A stretch of DNA of 64,000 bases from Macrotis lagotis (GCF_037893015.1 NC_133661.1:182816508-182880507), one strand, 5' to 3'. Positions 34,252 to 45,078 are shown, numbered from the stretch's first letter. Translations and numbers: made by a program. Notes: generated from the letters alone by a model not told the origin.

Positions 34252-36655
34252 TTCACCCTATCTTTCCTCAAAAGTGTTTTGCTTATGACCACTGTCTCCT
34301 TGAATCTTCTATTTCTTCTATCAGTTGTCCCCCTTCTTTTATCCCCTTACCCTCCTACTTTCCCTGCAAGATAGATTTCTATACCTAAGTGAGTATGTGT
34401 GTTATTTTTTTCTTTGAGCCACTTCTGAGGAGAGTAAGATTCAAGTGTTGTATGTTGGCACACCCTCCCCAATCTTTCCCTCCACTGTAAAAACTCTTTC
34501 TTGCCTCTCTTATGTGAAATAATTTATCCATTGTTCCTCTCCATTTCTTCTTTTCCCAGTCATCCTTTTTTATTACCTGTTAATTATATTTTTTAGCTTT
34601 CATCCCTTCAGAGTTATTCTCATCCCTTAGTTTAATTTTTTTAGATATGATCCCATGCTATTCAACTCACATTGATGTTCTCTGCCTATATCGACTCCTT
34701 CTAACTGCCCTAATAGTGATATAGTTCTTAGGAACTATAAATATGATTTTCCCATGTAGGAATATAAACAGTTTAATCTTAATGAATTCCCTATGATTTT
34801 TCTTTCCAATTTAGCATTTTATGCTTTTCTTGAGTTTTGTATTTGAAAATAAAATTTTCTATTCAGCTCTGGTCAGGAATGCTTGAAAGTTCTCAATTTC
34901 ATTGAATGTCCATTTTTCCTCTGAAGAATTATCCTCAGTTTTGCTGTGTGGGTGATTCTTGGTTGTAATTCTGGTTCCTTTGCCCTTTGAAATATTATAT
35001 TCCAAATTCTCTGATTTCCTTTTGGTTGCTTGAAAGTTTTTCTCCTTAACTCAGGAACTCTGCAACTTGACTATTTTATATATCTTTCTTTCATTTTGGG
35101 ATCTCTTTCAGATGTGATCAGTGGATTCTTTCAATTTTTATTTTACTCTCTTGATTCTAGAATATCAAGGAACTTTTCCTTGGTCATTTCTTGAAATATA
35201 ATGTCTAGGCTCTTTTTTTTAAATCATGACTTTCAAGTAGTACAATAATTCTTAAATTATCTATTCAATCTATTTTTAGGTCAGTTAATTAACATTTTTT
35301 TCTATTTTCTCATTTCAAAAAATTTACTTTGTTATTTTTTGATGTCTAAAGGAGTCATTAGCTTCTACTTGGCCAATTCTAATTTTTAAGGAATTATTTT
35401 CTTCACTGAGCCTTTGTATCTCCTTTTCTACTTGGTTAATTCTACTTTTTACGAGGTTCTTTTCTTCATTGAGTTTTTTTTCATCTTTTATCATTTGATC
35501 TATTCTTTTTTTAAAAGGTATTATTTTCTTTAGTAATTTTTGTGCTTCCTTTTCAAATCTGTTGATTTTTTCATAATTTTCTTATATTACTTTATTTCTT
35601 TCCCCAATTTTTTCTTTCTCTTATTTGATTTTTTTTTTGTTTTTTAGATTTTTGCAAAGCAAATGGGGTTAAGTGACTGCCCAAGGCAACACAGCTAGGT
35701 AATTTTTAAGTGTCTGAGGTCAGATTTGAATTCAGGTACTCCTGACTCCAGGGCCAGTACTCTATCCACTGCACCACCTAGCCACCCCCCTTATTTGATT
35801 TTTAAAGTTCTTTTTTGAGCACTTTCAGAAAGTTTTTTTGTACCTGAGATCTATTCACATTTTTCTTTGAGTTTTTCTATGTAGCTATTTTGACTTTGTT
35901 GTCTTCTGAGTTTCTGTTTTGATCTTCCTTGTCACCAAACTATCAGATCAGATTCTTATTTTGTTGTTTGCTCATTTATTTGAATTTTAACTTCTTGTTA
36001 AAATTGAGCTTGGCTCCTGGAGTGGAAGAGTTACTGTCCTCAACTTCACATTTTTCAAGATACTATTTTAAAACTAGTTCTGGGGATTTGTAAGTTTTCA
36101 GTTCTTTCAAGGCGGTATAATCTCTGGAGAGGTGTGGTCATTGCTCTGCTGCCCAGTGTTCTTGTCTGTGAGTGATTATAATTGCTCTTTTCTTCCCTGA
36201 AACTGTGCCTGGGGTCCCCACTCACTGGCAACTTCTTACTGAAGAGTGCTAGTATACCTCCTTCCCTGGGGGCTATGACCCAAATCACTCATGAGCAATA
36301 CAAAAGCATCAACAGTGCCAACAAATAGTGCCCTTGTAATATCCTTCTGATTACTGGTCTAACCTTCTTACTTTCTATGAGCTGAGAGTTCCAAAAGCCA
36401 TTGTTGCTGGTTCAAGCATCTTCCCCTCCAAAAGTCTGCTACTGGTTTGCTAGGGTATGGCCTGTACTGGACTGCACTCTACTCTCATTCCAGTAAGACA
36501 GATCTTTTCTGCCAACTTCTGAGTAATCTTGGGCTGAAAAAGTTGTTTCACATCCTTTTGGTTCTGTCTCTACAAAATTTATTTTGAAGTGTCATTTCAA
36601 AGTTATTTGGAGGGCAATTTTGCCTTTACACTGCCATCTTGGTTCTTTCCTCACC
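34250..36655 (-). mobile_element. HAL1-like (ORF1-only) LINE, copy A
   Basis: Minus-strand element with a 5' end near 36655 holding CAAGATGGC (36633-36641, a YY1-type site as in L1 promoters), 5' UTR to about 36000, degraded ORF1 about 36000-34890, and a 3' UTR to 34250. A SINE interrupts it at 35634-35789. No ORF2 between ORF1 and the 3' UTR. Confidence 0.75.
35634..35789 (-). mobile_element. SINE inside HAL1-like copy A
   Basis: Antisense copy; perfect 14-bp target duplications at 35620-35633 and 35790-35803. Confidence 0.92.
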
Positions 36656-36945
36656 TCTGAATGTGTTAAGCAGGGGAGGTAAGGTTGGGAAATTGTGCTT
36701 AGAAGGATGACTTTAGCCCCTTTGGGGAGCATGAATTGGAAAAGGGAGAGAATAGGAAGAATGCAAATTAAGAGTACCTTAAGGAGTCTCTAGGAGAGAG
36801 ATGGCAAAGGTCTGAACTGGGATGGTAGACATCTAAGTAGAGAAAAGAGAATGTCTGTGAGAAATGATTGTACATATGGTATCTAGATTAATTGATAGTG
36901 ATCAGATATGGTGAATGAGGAAAAGACAACAGTCAAAGGTAGTTT
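36656..36945. other. Unassigned, possibly old repeat
   Basis: G-rich sequence (AAGCAGGGGAGGTAAGG) faintly like antisense L2 but not firm. Confidence 0.3.
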
Positions 36946-36949
36946 CAGG

Positions 36950-37195
36950 TAGCTAAGGTGATACAGTGGATAGAGGGCTGTACCTAGAGTCACAAAGACC
37001 AGAATTCAAATGTGGCCTCAGACATTTACTAGTTATATGAACCTGAGCAAATTACTTATTTTTTTGTTTCAGTTTCCTCATCTGTAAAATGAAATGGAGA
37101 AGAAAACAGGAAATTGCACCATTGCCAAGAAAAGCAGATGAAATTACAAAGAGTTAATCACAACTAATCAGACAAAAAAAAAGTTTGAAATGACA
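36950..37195 (+). mobile_element. SINE with RTE-type tail, diverged
   Basis: AGCTAAGGTGATACAGTGGA head, TTTCCTCATCTGTAAAATGA, and CACAACTAATCAGACAAAAA tail. Confidence 0.75.
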
Positions 37196-37264
37196 ATCGG
37201 GCCACCTCTGATGAGAGTAAAGGTCCCCTCATTCCCCCTCCCCTTCCCCCTTTCCATATCATTG

Positions 37265-38136
37265 TGTAATCCTTACTGTGGCTCCTTGATATTTAAATTG
37301 TTTTCTTCTGGCTGCTTGCAGGATTTTCTCTTTTATCTGATTGTTCTGGAATTTGGCTAAAACATTCCTTAGTGTTTTTATTTTAGGATCTTTTTCTGGA
37401 GGGGATTGATGTATTCTTTCAATAAATACTTTGCCCTCTGGTTCCATGATATCAGGGCAATTTTCCACCCCTAGATCTTGTAATATTAAGTCCAGGCTTT
37501 TTTTCTCTTCAGTGTTTTCAGGAAGTCCAATAATTCTCAGGTTGCCCCTCCTCGATCTGTTCTCGAGATCAGTGGTTTTGCTGATGAGGTATTTTACATT
37601 TTCTTCTATTTTTTCTACTTTTTGATTTTGTTTAACTGGCTCTTGCTGTCTCATGAAGTCATTAGTTTTTGCAGACTCCATTCTTTTTTTTTTAGGGAGG
37701 AGTTTTCTTCATTAACCTTTTGCAACTCCTTTTCCAATTGGTTAATTCTACTTTTGAAAGAGCTTTCCATTTGACCAATTGAGGATCTGAGAGAATTATT
37801 CTCATTTTGTATTTGTCCAATTGATGATGTGAGAGATTTATTCTCATTTTGTATTTATCCAATTGAAGATCTGAGAGATTTATTTTCATTTTGTATTTGT
37901 CCAATTGTATTTTCTAAGGATTTGTTTTCTTGTTGCAAGGTGTTAATCTTCTCTTGGGTTTCTTTTTCCAAATTTTCAAGTTGATTTTTAAACTCCTTCC
38001 TTATTTCTTCAAGGAAGTCTTTCTGTGCTGAAGACCAGATCATATTCTCCTCAGAGGTTCTAGGTCTTTCTGAGTTAGGGTCTTTTCCTTCCAAGAATTT
38101 TTGTATGGATCCACCTTTCTGCTGACCCTTCTTCAT
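37265..38136 (-). pseudogene. L1 ORF1p remnant, nearly readable
   Basis: L1 ORF1 protein binds L1 RNA as a trimer. From MKKGQQKGGSIQKF the frame gives an N-terminal tail, a coiled coil (KEFKNQLENLEKETQEK onward, then three 14-residue units of the form GQIQNENKSLRSSI), and the RRM-like part with DLENRSRRGNLRIIGLPE and ERIHQSPPEKDPK. The CTD is cut after GATVRITQ. Only two breaks are seen: a CAA-to-TAA stop in the second coiled-coil unit and a one-base slip in an A10 run near 37684. It is about 290 codons, shorter than a full ORF1 because the end is missing. Confidence 0.8.
37790..37915 (-). repeat. 42-bp in-frame tandem repeat in ORF1 coiled coil
   Basis: Three copies of a 14-codon unit (two heptads), each with QNEN and SSIG. 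Confidence 0.85.
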
Positions 38137-39514
38137 TTTGCTAAGACCTTGAGTTGGGGAGGGGCTGGTTCACAGGGGTTTGGGATCACTAGAGGCTTTA
38201 CTCTTTGAGTGCAATTTCTCTGGCTGGCCAGTAGGAGGTGCTTGTTGCTTTCTCTGGAGTGTCTGTGACCTTGATTGAGGCCTTCTCCCTTAGCTTGAAG
38301 GGAGGGGTTAGAGCTATTGAATCCTTTTGCCTTCAATCAATGGTGGGCTTTACCCTGAGGTGAGGTCATTCCTCTCCCTATTGTCAGCTGGGCTGGTTCT
38401 TCTGCTCACACATCTGTGCATGAGGCAGAAGTAGTCTGCTATTGTTTGTTCTGGGAAGAGGCTTCAGCAGCAATAGAGGTGTGGACTCAGAGTTCCTCAG
38501 ACCCAAGGAGCCCAAGTATGGTGTCCACAGCTCTCCTGCACCGGAACTCTCCCCCCAGCCCTGTCGGCAAGCTCCAGAGGGTCAGTGCTGACACTCAAGC
38601 CCCAGTGGTCTAGTCCCTCCACTGATCCAGCAGGTCCATCTCTCAGGCCTCAGACTCCCCGGGTCCAATTCAGCTGCTAATCTGGCTGATCTGGGGCTGA
38701 TCCACTCTCTGAGCCCAGAATCACTCTGCCCAGATTTGCCCAAGGCTGCTGCAGGAGACAAATCCTGAGGTAGTTGTTCTTTCTCCTGGCTTTTCTTTCT
38801 GGGTTTTGTGAGTCGGATTTCTGTTAAGAGGTTTGTTTCATATCATAGATGGGGAAAGATCAAGAGACTTTGGAACTGTGCCTGTCTTCTCTCAGCCATC
38901 TTGGCCAGAAGGCCTTCCATATCATTGCAATAGCTCATTGTAATAAAAAAAATCTTATTATATGAAATATTTTAGCCTATTTCACTTCTCCTTTCTCCCA
39001 TTACATTTCCCTTTTAGCTATTGACTCCATTTTTACACTGCATTATATCTTCAAATTCAGCTCTCTCCCATACTTCATCTATAAAAGCTCCTTTTACCTG
39101 CTCTTTTAAATGAGAAGGTTCATCTGAGTATTATCAGTATCATTTTTCTATGCAGAAGTACATGTAGTTCATCATTATTGAGTCCCTTATATTTTTCTCC
39201 TTCTCCTCCACTTTCTATGCTACACCTGAGTCCTGTATTTGAAGATCAAACCTTCTGTTCATCTCTGGCCTTTCTAACAGGAACATTTTAAATTCCCCTG
39301 GTTCATTGAAAGTCCATCTTTTTCCCTGTAAGAGGACATTCAGTTTTGCTGGGTAGTTGAGTCTTGGTTGCATTCCAAGCTCTTTTGCCTTCTGGAATAT
39401 TATATTCCAAGCACTATGAGCTTTTTAATGTAGTTGTTGCTAAGTCCTGTGTGATCCTGACTGCAGCTCCACAATATTTGAATTGTGTCCTTCTGACTGC
39501 CTGTAATATTTTCT

Positions 39515-39689
39515 TTTTTTTTCTTTTTTAAAATTTTTTTTATTAGGTTTTTGCAAGGCAAATGGGGTTAATTGGCTTGCCCAATGCCACACAGCTAGGT
39601 AATTATTAAGTGTCTGAGACCAGATTTGAACCCAGGTACTCCTGACTCCAAGGCTGGTGCTTTATCCACTACGCCACCTAGCCACCCGT
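39515..39689 (-). mobile_element. SINE inside copy C
   Basis: Antisense copy with a long T/A-rich tail. Perfect 17-bp target duplications at 39498-39514 and 39690-39706. Confidence 0.93.
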
Positions 39690-39937
39690 TGCCTGTAATA
39701 TTTTCTCTTTGACTTGGGAGTTCTGGAACTTGGATATAATATTCCTGGGGGTTGGTTTTTTTTTTTTGTATCTCTTTCCAAGGGAGATTGGTGGATTTTC
39801 TCCATTTCTATTTTACCCTCTGCTTCTAGGATATCTGGGCAATTTTCCTGTAGGAATTCTTTAAAAATGATGTCAAGCCTCTTTTCCTGATCATGACTTT
39901 CCTGATCATGACTTTCAGGTATCCCAATAATTTTTTT

Positions 39938-40082
39938 TAAGGTTTTTTCAAGGCAGAGGAGGTTAAGTGGCTTGGCCAAGGCCACACAGCTAGGTAATTA
40001 TTAAGTGTCTGAGACCGGATTTGAACCCAGGTACTCCTGACTCCAGGGCTGGTGCTTTATCCACTACTCCACCTAGCCACCT
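39938..40082 (-). mobile_element. SINE inside copy C, no target duplication
   Basis: Antisense copy. Compared with copy D, about 255 bp of ORF1 (equivalent to 56739-56993) is missing at the insertion point. Confidence 0.85.
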
Positions 40083-41154
40083 CCTATGCTGGTTTTTAAC
40101 ATGTTATTTTTTTCAGCATTTTTTGGATCTCCTTGACTAAGCTGCTGCCTTCATTTTCGTGTTTTTCCTGCATCTCTCTCATTTCTTTTCCCAATTTTCC
40201 TTTTATCTCCCTCACTTGGTTTTCAAAATCTTTTTTGAACTCTCTCATAGCCTGAGCCCAATTTCTGTTTTTCTTGCAGTATTTAGATGCAGGAGCTTGT
40301 ACTTTCTCATCTTCAGATTGAGTATTTTGATCCTTCTTGGGATCATAGACAATGTATTTCTCAGTGATGTTCTGCTTTTTTCTCTGTTTACTCATTTCCC
40401 CAGCCTGTGCCTGGTCTTGGGGTGCTTCCTGAGCTTTTGAGTATTATTGGGGGACCCACCCACAAGGATCACAGTGTGTGAAGCTCTGTTTTTCCTCTTG
40501 GTCTGTGCATGACCACAAGTTTACCCCTCTGCCATGGGGCTGAGGTGTGTGTGGGGCCCTGCTGTTCTATGGGGGGGCCTAGATTGTGATCAAATTCTGA
40601 ATGTGGTCAGAGCCCCAGAGTCCTGTTCCAGGGACAGAGGACAAATCTCAGAAGTCTCTCTCCACTCCCCTCCCTTTGGTAAGGTGAGGACTCAAGGCTC
40701 AGTTGCCTGGGGGCTCCTGCTTATGGGCTCCACCTGCTTCTGGTTTCTGGATCTGGGTTGCCCCAGCCACACTGCTCATTGAGTGCCCCGAGGGCTGGGC
40801 TTCATGTGCTTGCTCTGGCAGAGGTCCCTGATGATCTTCCAAGTTGTGCCCGGTGCTTCCCAGGGTGTAGGCCAGGAAACTGCCCCCACTGCCCTGAGCC
40901 ATGGTTCCCAGGCACCCTGGGGCTGCCTCCGGGAGGCTGAAGTTCTTTCACTCTGGCAGGCCACTCCTCTAACCCCATGGAATGGAGCCTTTCCACTATT
41001 TTCCAGGTTACCTTGGGCTGGAGAATTGCCTCACTGGATCCCTCTGTGGGTTCTGTCTCTTGAACATTTAGTTAGAGTCCTTATTTTATAAGTTTTGAGA
41101 CAGAGTACCTAAGAGAGGCTTGCCTCCTGTCACCATTTTGGCTCCCCCCCGCCA

Positions 41155-41480
41155 TATATCCAACAATGTATGTTGTATTCATTAAATTCATTACCTTCTT
41201 GGCAAGAGATGAGTTGCATATTTCATCTTTAGTTCTTTGCACATTGGGTTTATCAACCATTAATCAATGATAAGAGTTTGAAAATCTTGCAAAGTTGTTT
41301 TTCTTAAAAATGTCATGGTATAAATTAATTCTCTTACTCCACTCTATCATTTTTGTAAGAGTTGGGCTTAGTTTCCCTTGAAACTGTTCTTTCAAATAAT
41401 TTCTTATGGCATATTTCATTATATTCATATACCTTAATTTTTAACCATTCACCAATAAGAGGGCACTTTCTTACCCTTCA
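41155..41480 (-). mobile_element. L1 3' UTR fragment, antisense
   Basis: TTGCAAAGTTGTTTTTCTTA, AATTCTCTTACTCCACTCTA and TTCTTATGGCATATTTCATT match other antisense L1 ends here. Confidence 0.6.
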
Positions 41481-41879
41481 AGCCTTAAGATATTACAAAA
41501 AAGATGTCAAACAACATAAAAAAAATTATCCACAATCTGGGATAAAAGAAAAGAGATGAGTTGAGAACTGCTAAGTACAGAAAGAATGGACCTGCCTTGG
41601 TTGGGAAACTAAAGTAGATAAGAATTTGTCCCACACTTTCTTCAGTCAACTATCTGAGTTATCATTTAGCTTTACATTGCTAATCTCACTTTGTTCCCAA
41701 TCTAAGGTAAATTCTATATAGGTTATTCATTGGTCCAAGAGTTATGATGAATGTAGATCTGGAGATTGAAGATATTTTTGTACATGAAAATAAATAGTCT
41801 TTCAGCTGGAAAAGCTTCCTTCATCTCCAATTCCTGAAATCAACTGGAATCCTACAGTGTCATAACTTCTTGTGCTTAT
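41480..41879. other. Upstream flank of OR6E-like exon
   Basis: No repeat recognised. Probably the 3' part of the gene's last 5' UTR intron. No promoter element is claimed. Confidence 0.4.
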
Positions 41880-41906
41880 ACTCTCTTCTCTTTTTCCCCC
41901 AATAGA
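41880..41906 (+). other. Probable splice acceptor of the OR6E-like coding exon
   Basis: A run of CT-rich sequence (CTCTCTTCTCTTTTTCCCCC) is followed by AATAG, placing the intron end at 41905 and the ATG at 41911. Olfactory receptor genes usually have non-coding 5' exons spliced just ahead of the ATG. The upstream exon and promoter were not located. Confidence 0.6.
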
Positions 41907-41910
41907 GGAC

Positions 41911-42846
41911 ATGGGGAACAGCACCACAATCACTGAGATCATTCTTCAGGGACTCACAGATGCCTGTGAAGTTCAAATGCTGTTATTTGTGGGGTTCCTC
42001 CTGACCTACCTTATCACACTGGTAGGAAATTTTCTCATCATTGTTGTCACCCTAATGGATCATCGCCTTCACACCCCTATGTACTATTTTCTTAGAAATT
42101 TTGCTGTTCTGGAGATCTGGTTCACTTCTGTCATCTTCCCCAAGATGCTGAACAACATCCTAACAGGGAACAAGACCATTTCCCTACTGGGATGCTTCTT
42201 GCAGTGTTTTCTGTACTTCTTCCTAGGAACTACAGAATTCCTCCTCTTGGCTGTAATGTCCTTTGATCGATATGTGGCGATCTGTAACCCTTTACGTTAT
42301 GCCACCATCATGAGCAAAAAGGTTTGTGTGCAGCTTGTGCTGACCTCATGGGTGGGAGGTTTCCTTCTCACCATTATCCCAGGCTGCATCACATTTAAGC
42401 AGCCTTTCTGTGGCCCTAATGTCATCAATCACTTTTTCTGTGACAATTTCCCATTGCTAGAACTGGTTTGTGCCGATACAAGCCTTGTGGAACTGATAGG
42501 CTTAATGGAAGCTAATGTCAGTCTTCTGGGCACCTTATCTGTCACTGCCTCCTGTTATGGACACATCCTCTATACAATCTTTCACATTCCTTCAGCCAAG
42601 GAGAGACAGAAAGCCTATTCTACTTGTTCCTCCCACATCATTGTGGTATCACTTTTTTATGGTAGCTGCGTCTTTATGTATGTCAGGGCAGGGAAGGGCA
42701 GTGAAGGGGAGGACATGAACAAGGTGTTGGCTATACTCAACACTGCAGTGACTCCAATGCTCAACCCTTTCATCTACACTCTGAGGAACAAACAGGTGAA
42801 ACTGGTGATTAGGGAAAAGGTAGGCAAGTGGATCTCTCAGGCCTGA
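41911..42846 (+). CDS. OR6E1: Olfactory receptor, family 6 (OR6E-like), intact
   Basis: An intact single-exon class II olfactory receptor of 311 residues, expected in cilia of olfactory sensory neurons where it would signal through Golf and adenylyl cyclase. Landmarks: N-glycosylation site NST at 3-5, GN at 39-40 in TM1, LHTPMYYFL at 53-61, C95 at the top of TM3, MSFDRYVAICNPLRY at 116-130, then the loop-2 cysteines in FCGPNVINHFFCD, KAYSTCSSHIIVV in TM6 and PMLNPFIYTLRN in TM7. No key residue is missing. The frame is open upstream to a GTG at 41872, but the ATG at 41911 is chosen because it gives the standard MGN(S/W)T start and lies 6 nt after a strong splice acceptor. FLRNFAVLEIWFTSVIFPKML and the GTTEFLLLAVMSFDRY region point to subfamily 6E by memory. 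The subfamily name is about 55% sure; the receptor call is near certain. The nearest repeat is an L1 3' piece ending about 430 bp upstream. Confidence 0.95.
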   Translation: MGNSTTITEIILQGLTDACEVQMLLFVGFLLTYLITLVGNFLIIVVTLMDHRLHTPMYYFLRNFAVLEIWFTSVIFPKMLNNILTGNKTISLLGCFLQCFLYFFLGTTEFLLLAVMSFDRYVAICNPLRYATIMSKKVCVQLVLTSWVGGFLLTIIPGCITFKQPFCGPNVINHFFCDNFPLLELVCADTSLVELIGLMEANVSLLGTLSVTASCYGHILYTIFHIPSAKERQKAYSTCSSHIIVVSLFYGSCVFMYVRAGKGSEGEDMNKVLAILNTAVTPMLNPFIYTLRNKQVKLVIREKVGKWISQA

Positions 42847-42972
42847 GGGAGGGCAAAGTAGGGAGAGTTCTCCATGGGAGGCAAAGGCTTTTGCAATTCT
42901 CTAAGAAGACTGTTCTTGGGGTCATCTTGGCTATTCACCCAGATTTTTTCCCTGCCTCTCCTCCCTTTTGCC

Positions 42973-42978
42973 AATAAA
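42973..42978 (+). other. Possible poly(A) signal of the OR6E-like gene
   Basis: AATAAA lies 127 nt after the stop codon. No clear GT-rich element follows, and OR 3' UTRs are often longer, so this is only a candidate. Confidence 0.25.
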
Positions 42979-43775
42979 ATCCCTGCCCTCTTCTTAATAT
43001 TTTTACCCCCAACCTTCTCAACAGAACTAAATCACAGTGCTCTTTTACCCTGCTCACATCATGGAAACCTGGTGATAATTCAATTTGTCCAGTCAAGGAG
43101 GCAGAGGACACAGTGAAGTCAACTCCTCTCTGGTGTATTTCCTGGTGTCTGGCTTCTGATCCAAGCATACATACAAATGATAGATTCTATCATTCATAGT
43201 TCATCATTCATTTACAACAATTTCAGGTACTAATCCTTCTGGGATAACAGCTTCTTAAAATGATGAAAATTATCATCACCCAATGCTCTTTTTAGCATTG
43301 TTATATAAAAGTACTCTAAAATGTTAAAAAAAAAATTCAGATTAAGTAATGCAACTATATAAATTGTAGGCAATAGGTGTACTATACTAGTTCAGGTAAT
43401 TTGGAAATAGGCTGGAAACAACCTCATTTTCACATGGAGAAGATCTCACTGGAAAAGTGACCAGAGCTGTTTGGATGAAACATGGTTAACTCCTACAGAA
43501 AGACTATCATGGTACTATGTTGCTGACATATCAGACAAGGCTCATTCGAAGGAAATATTCATATGAAGAGATTGACTAAATTTCTATGCTAGGAAGAGGA
43601 TCAAAACAAGGAAAATGAGGACATCAGGACAAGTTTACTACAGGTTTTTCAAGTATATCATGATCCAGAGTATAATAGGAAGGTATCAAAGAAACCTAGA
43701 AAAGTGCAAGGAATAGAAAAAATGAAGTCTAATAAAACAACTTTGCTTATGATTTAAAAATAGAATGTTGATTAG
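42979..43775. other. 3' flank of OR6E-like gene
   Basis: No repeat or exon recognised. Confidence 0.35.
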
Positions 43776-43788
43776 AAAGGAGATGAGG

Positions 43789-43941
43789 TGGGGCGCCTAG
43801 GTGGTGCAGTGGATAAAGCACTGGTCCTGGAGTCAGGAGTACCTGGGTTCAAATCCAGTCTCAGACACTTAATAATTACCTAGCTGTATGGCCTTGGGCA
43901 AGCCACTTAACCCCATTTGCCTTGCAAAAACCTAAAAAAAA
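43789..43941 (+). mobile_element. tRNA-derived SINE
   Basis: Full-length sense copy; perfect 13-bp target duplications at 43776-43788 and 43942-43954. Confidence 0.93.
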
Positions 43942-43954
43942 AAAGGAGATGAGG

Positions 43955-44515
43955 CTTGTAATGCCCAGACAAGAAATTGCTGGGACCCAAAGTAAAGAAA
44001 CCCGAGAGAAAGAATCTAATCCAGGAGATTTTATCTAAGGTAAAATAATATGTTTTGGTTCCAACTGACTGTATAAAGGGAAGGGCATTTACAACATACT
44101 ATTACCTCTGTAGAGAGAACAATAACTTCATTTCTGTCAAGAAAGTCTATCCAACAAAAATGAATCTCCTGCTTGGATTTGCATAGACCATATGTATGGT
44201 TAGAGTTGATAGGAATCAAAAGGAATTTTCTCCATCTAGCTCAAAGAGTAGAATGAATAAAGGAGTGCTACTTCAGGTAGATGAAAAGCAATTTAAAAAA
44301 ATACAGTAAATTAGGAGAACTATTCATATGATGAATTCATACATTATAAACACAAACAACTCTGAAAGACAAGAATTATGATCAATTTCATGACCATTTA
44401 TGACTCCAGAATACTGATAATTAACCTTCTCTTCCAATTTAGGATGAACTAGTGAAGGGTTCTAAGTACAAAATGGTATTTATATTTTCAGAACCAACCA
44501 AATCAACAAATTTTA
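43955..44515. other. Unassigned
   Basis: No repeat or exon recognised. Confidence 0.35.
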
Positions 44516-44519
44516 TTTG

Positions 44520-44790
44520 ACTATTTTGTATTTGTTCATTTGTTTTCAATTCTGTCTGACTATGATCCCAGATGGGCTTTTCTTGCCAAAAGATACTGCA
44601 GTGGTTTTGCTATTTCCTTCTCTAGCTCATTTTACAGATGATGAAACAATCAAAAAAGTTTAAGTGACTTGATTAGAGTTACATAGCTCCTAAGTGTCTG
44701 GGAGCAGCTTTGGACTCAAGAGAATGTGTCTTCTGATCTCTGGCCCTATTCCTCTATCTGCTGGACCATGTGACTATCCAGCTTTGTTTG
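44520..44790 (-). mobile_element. SINE with RTE-type tail, antisense
   Basis: TTCTGTCTGACTATGATCCC, TTACAGATGATGAAACAATC and ATCTCTGGCCCTATTCC with the head degraded. Confidence 0.7.
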
Positions 44791-44915
44791 ACTATATTTG
44801 TTAATAAGAGATAGGTTTATATTTCTGGTAAGGAAGAAGGATAGGAAAAAAATGATAGAATTGCAAAAGAAGAGAGAAGAGAACTTTTAAGAAAACATTT
44901 TAAAATGCATAGAAG

Positions 44916-45064
44916 GGGCTGCTAGGTGGCGTAGTGGATAAAGCACTGGTCCTGGAGTCAGGAGTACCTGGGTTCAAATCCAGTCTCAGACACTTAATAA
45001 TTACCTAGCTGTGTGGCCTTGCGCAAGCCACTTAACACCCTTTGCCTTGCAAAAACCTAAAAAA
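44916..45064 (+). mobile_element. tRNA-derived SINE
   Basis: Full-length sense copy; perfect 14-bp target duplications at 44902-44915 and 45065-45078. Confidence 0.93.
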
Positions 45065-45078
45065 AAAATGCATAGAAG

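Larger units (their letters stand above)
37265..38914 (-). mobile_element. L1, 5' end and ORF1 only, nested in copy C
   Basis: Begins at 38914 with GGCCTTCTGGCCAAGATGGC (YY1-type core), has a GC-rich 5' UTR to 38137, then most of ORF1. It stops inside ORF1 with no poly-A. Direct repeats of 13 bp (TTCCATATCATTG) at 37252-37264 and 38915-38927 bracket it, and copy D shows the uninterrupted site. Confidence 0.85.
37196..41150 (-). mobile_element. HAL1-like LINE, copy C, host of a nested L1
   Basis: Outer minus-strand element: 5' end near 41150, 5' UTR to about 40395, ORF1 from MSKQRKKQNITEKY (40395) through to about 39240, 3' UTR 39240-38928 and 37264-37196. A second element occupies 37265-38914, and SINEs sit at 39515-39689 and 39938-40082. 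Its layout matches copy D base for base over long runs. Confidence 0.8.

Noticed and set aside
34098-34388. LSLSLS-rich frames
   Set aside because: Translation of (CT)n and HAL1 3' UTR.
38137-38914. GC-rich block considered as a CpG island or promoter of a host gene
   Set aside because: It is the 5' UTR of the nested L1.
40400-41100. GC-rich block with overlapping frames on both strands
   Set aside because: It is the 5' UTR of HAL1-like copy C and matches 57305-57835.
41872-41910. Upstream extension of the OR6E-like frame to GTG
   Set aside because: GTG is not a normal start, and the segment is the pyrimidine tract of a splice acceptor.
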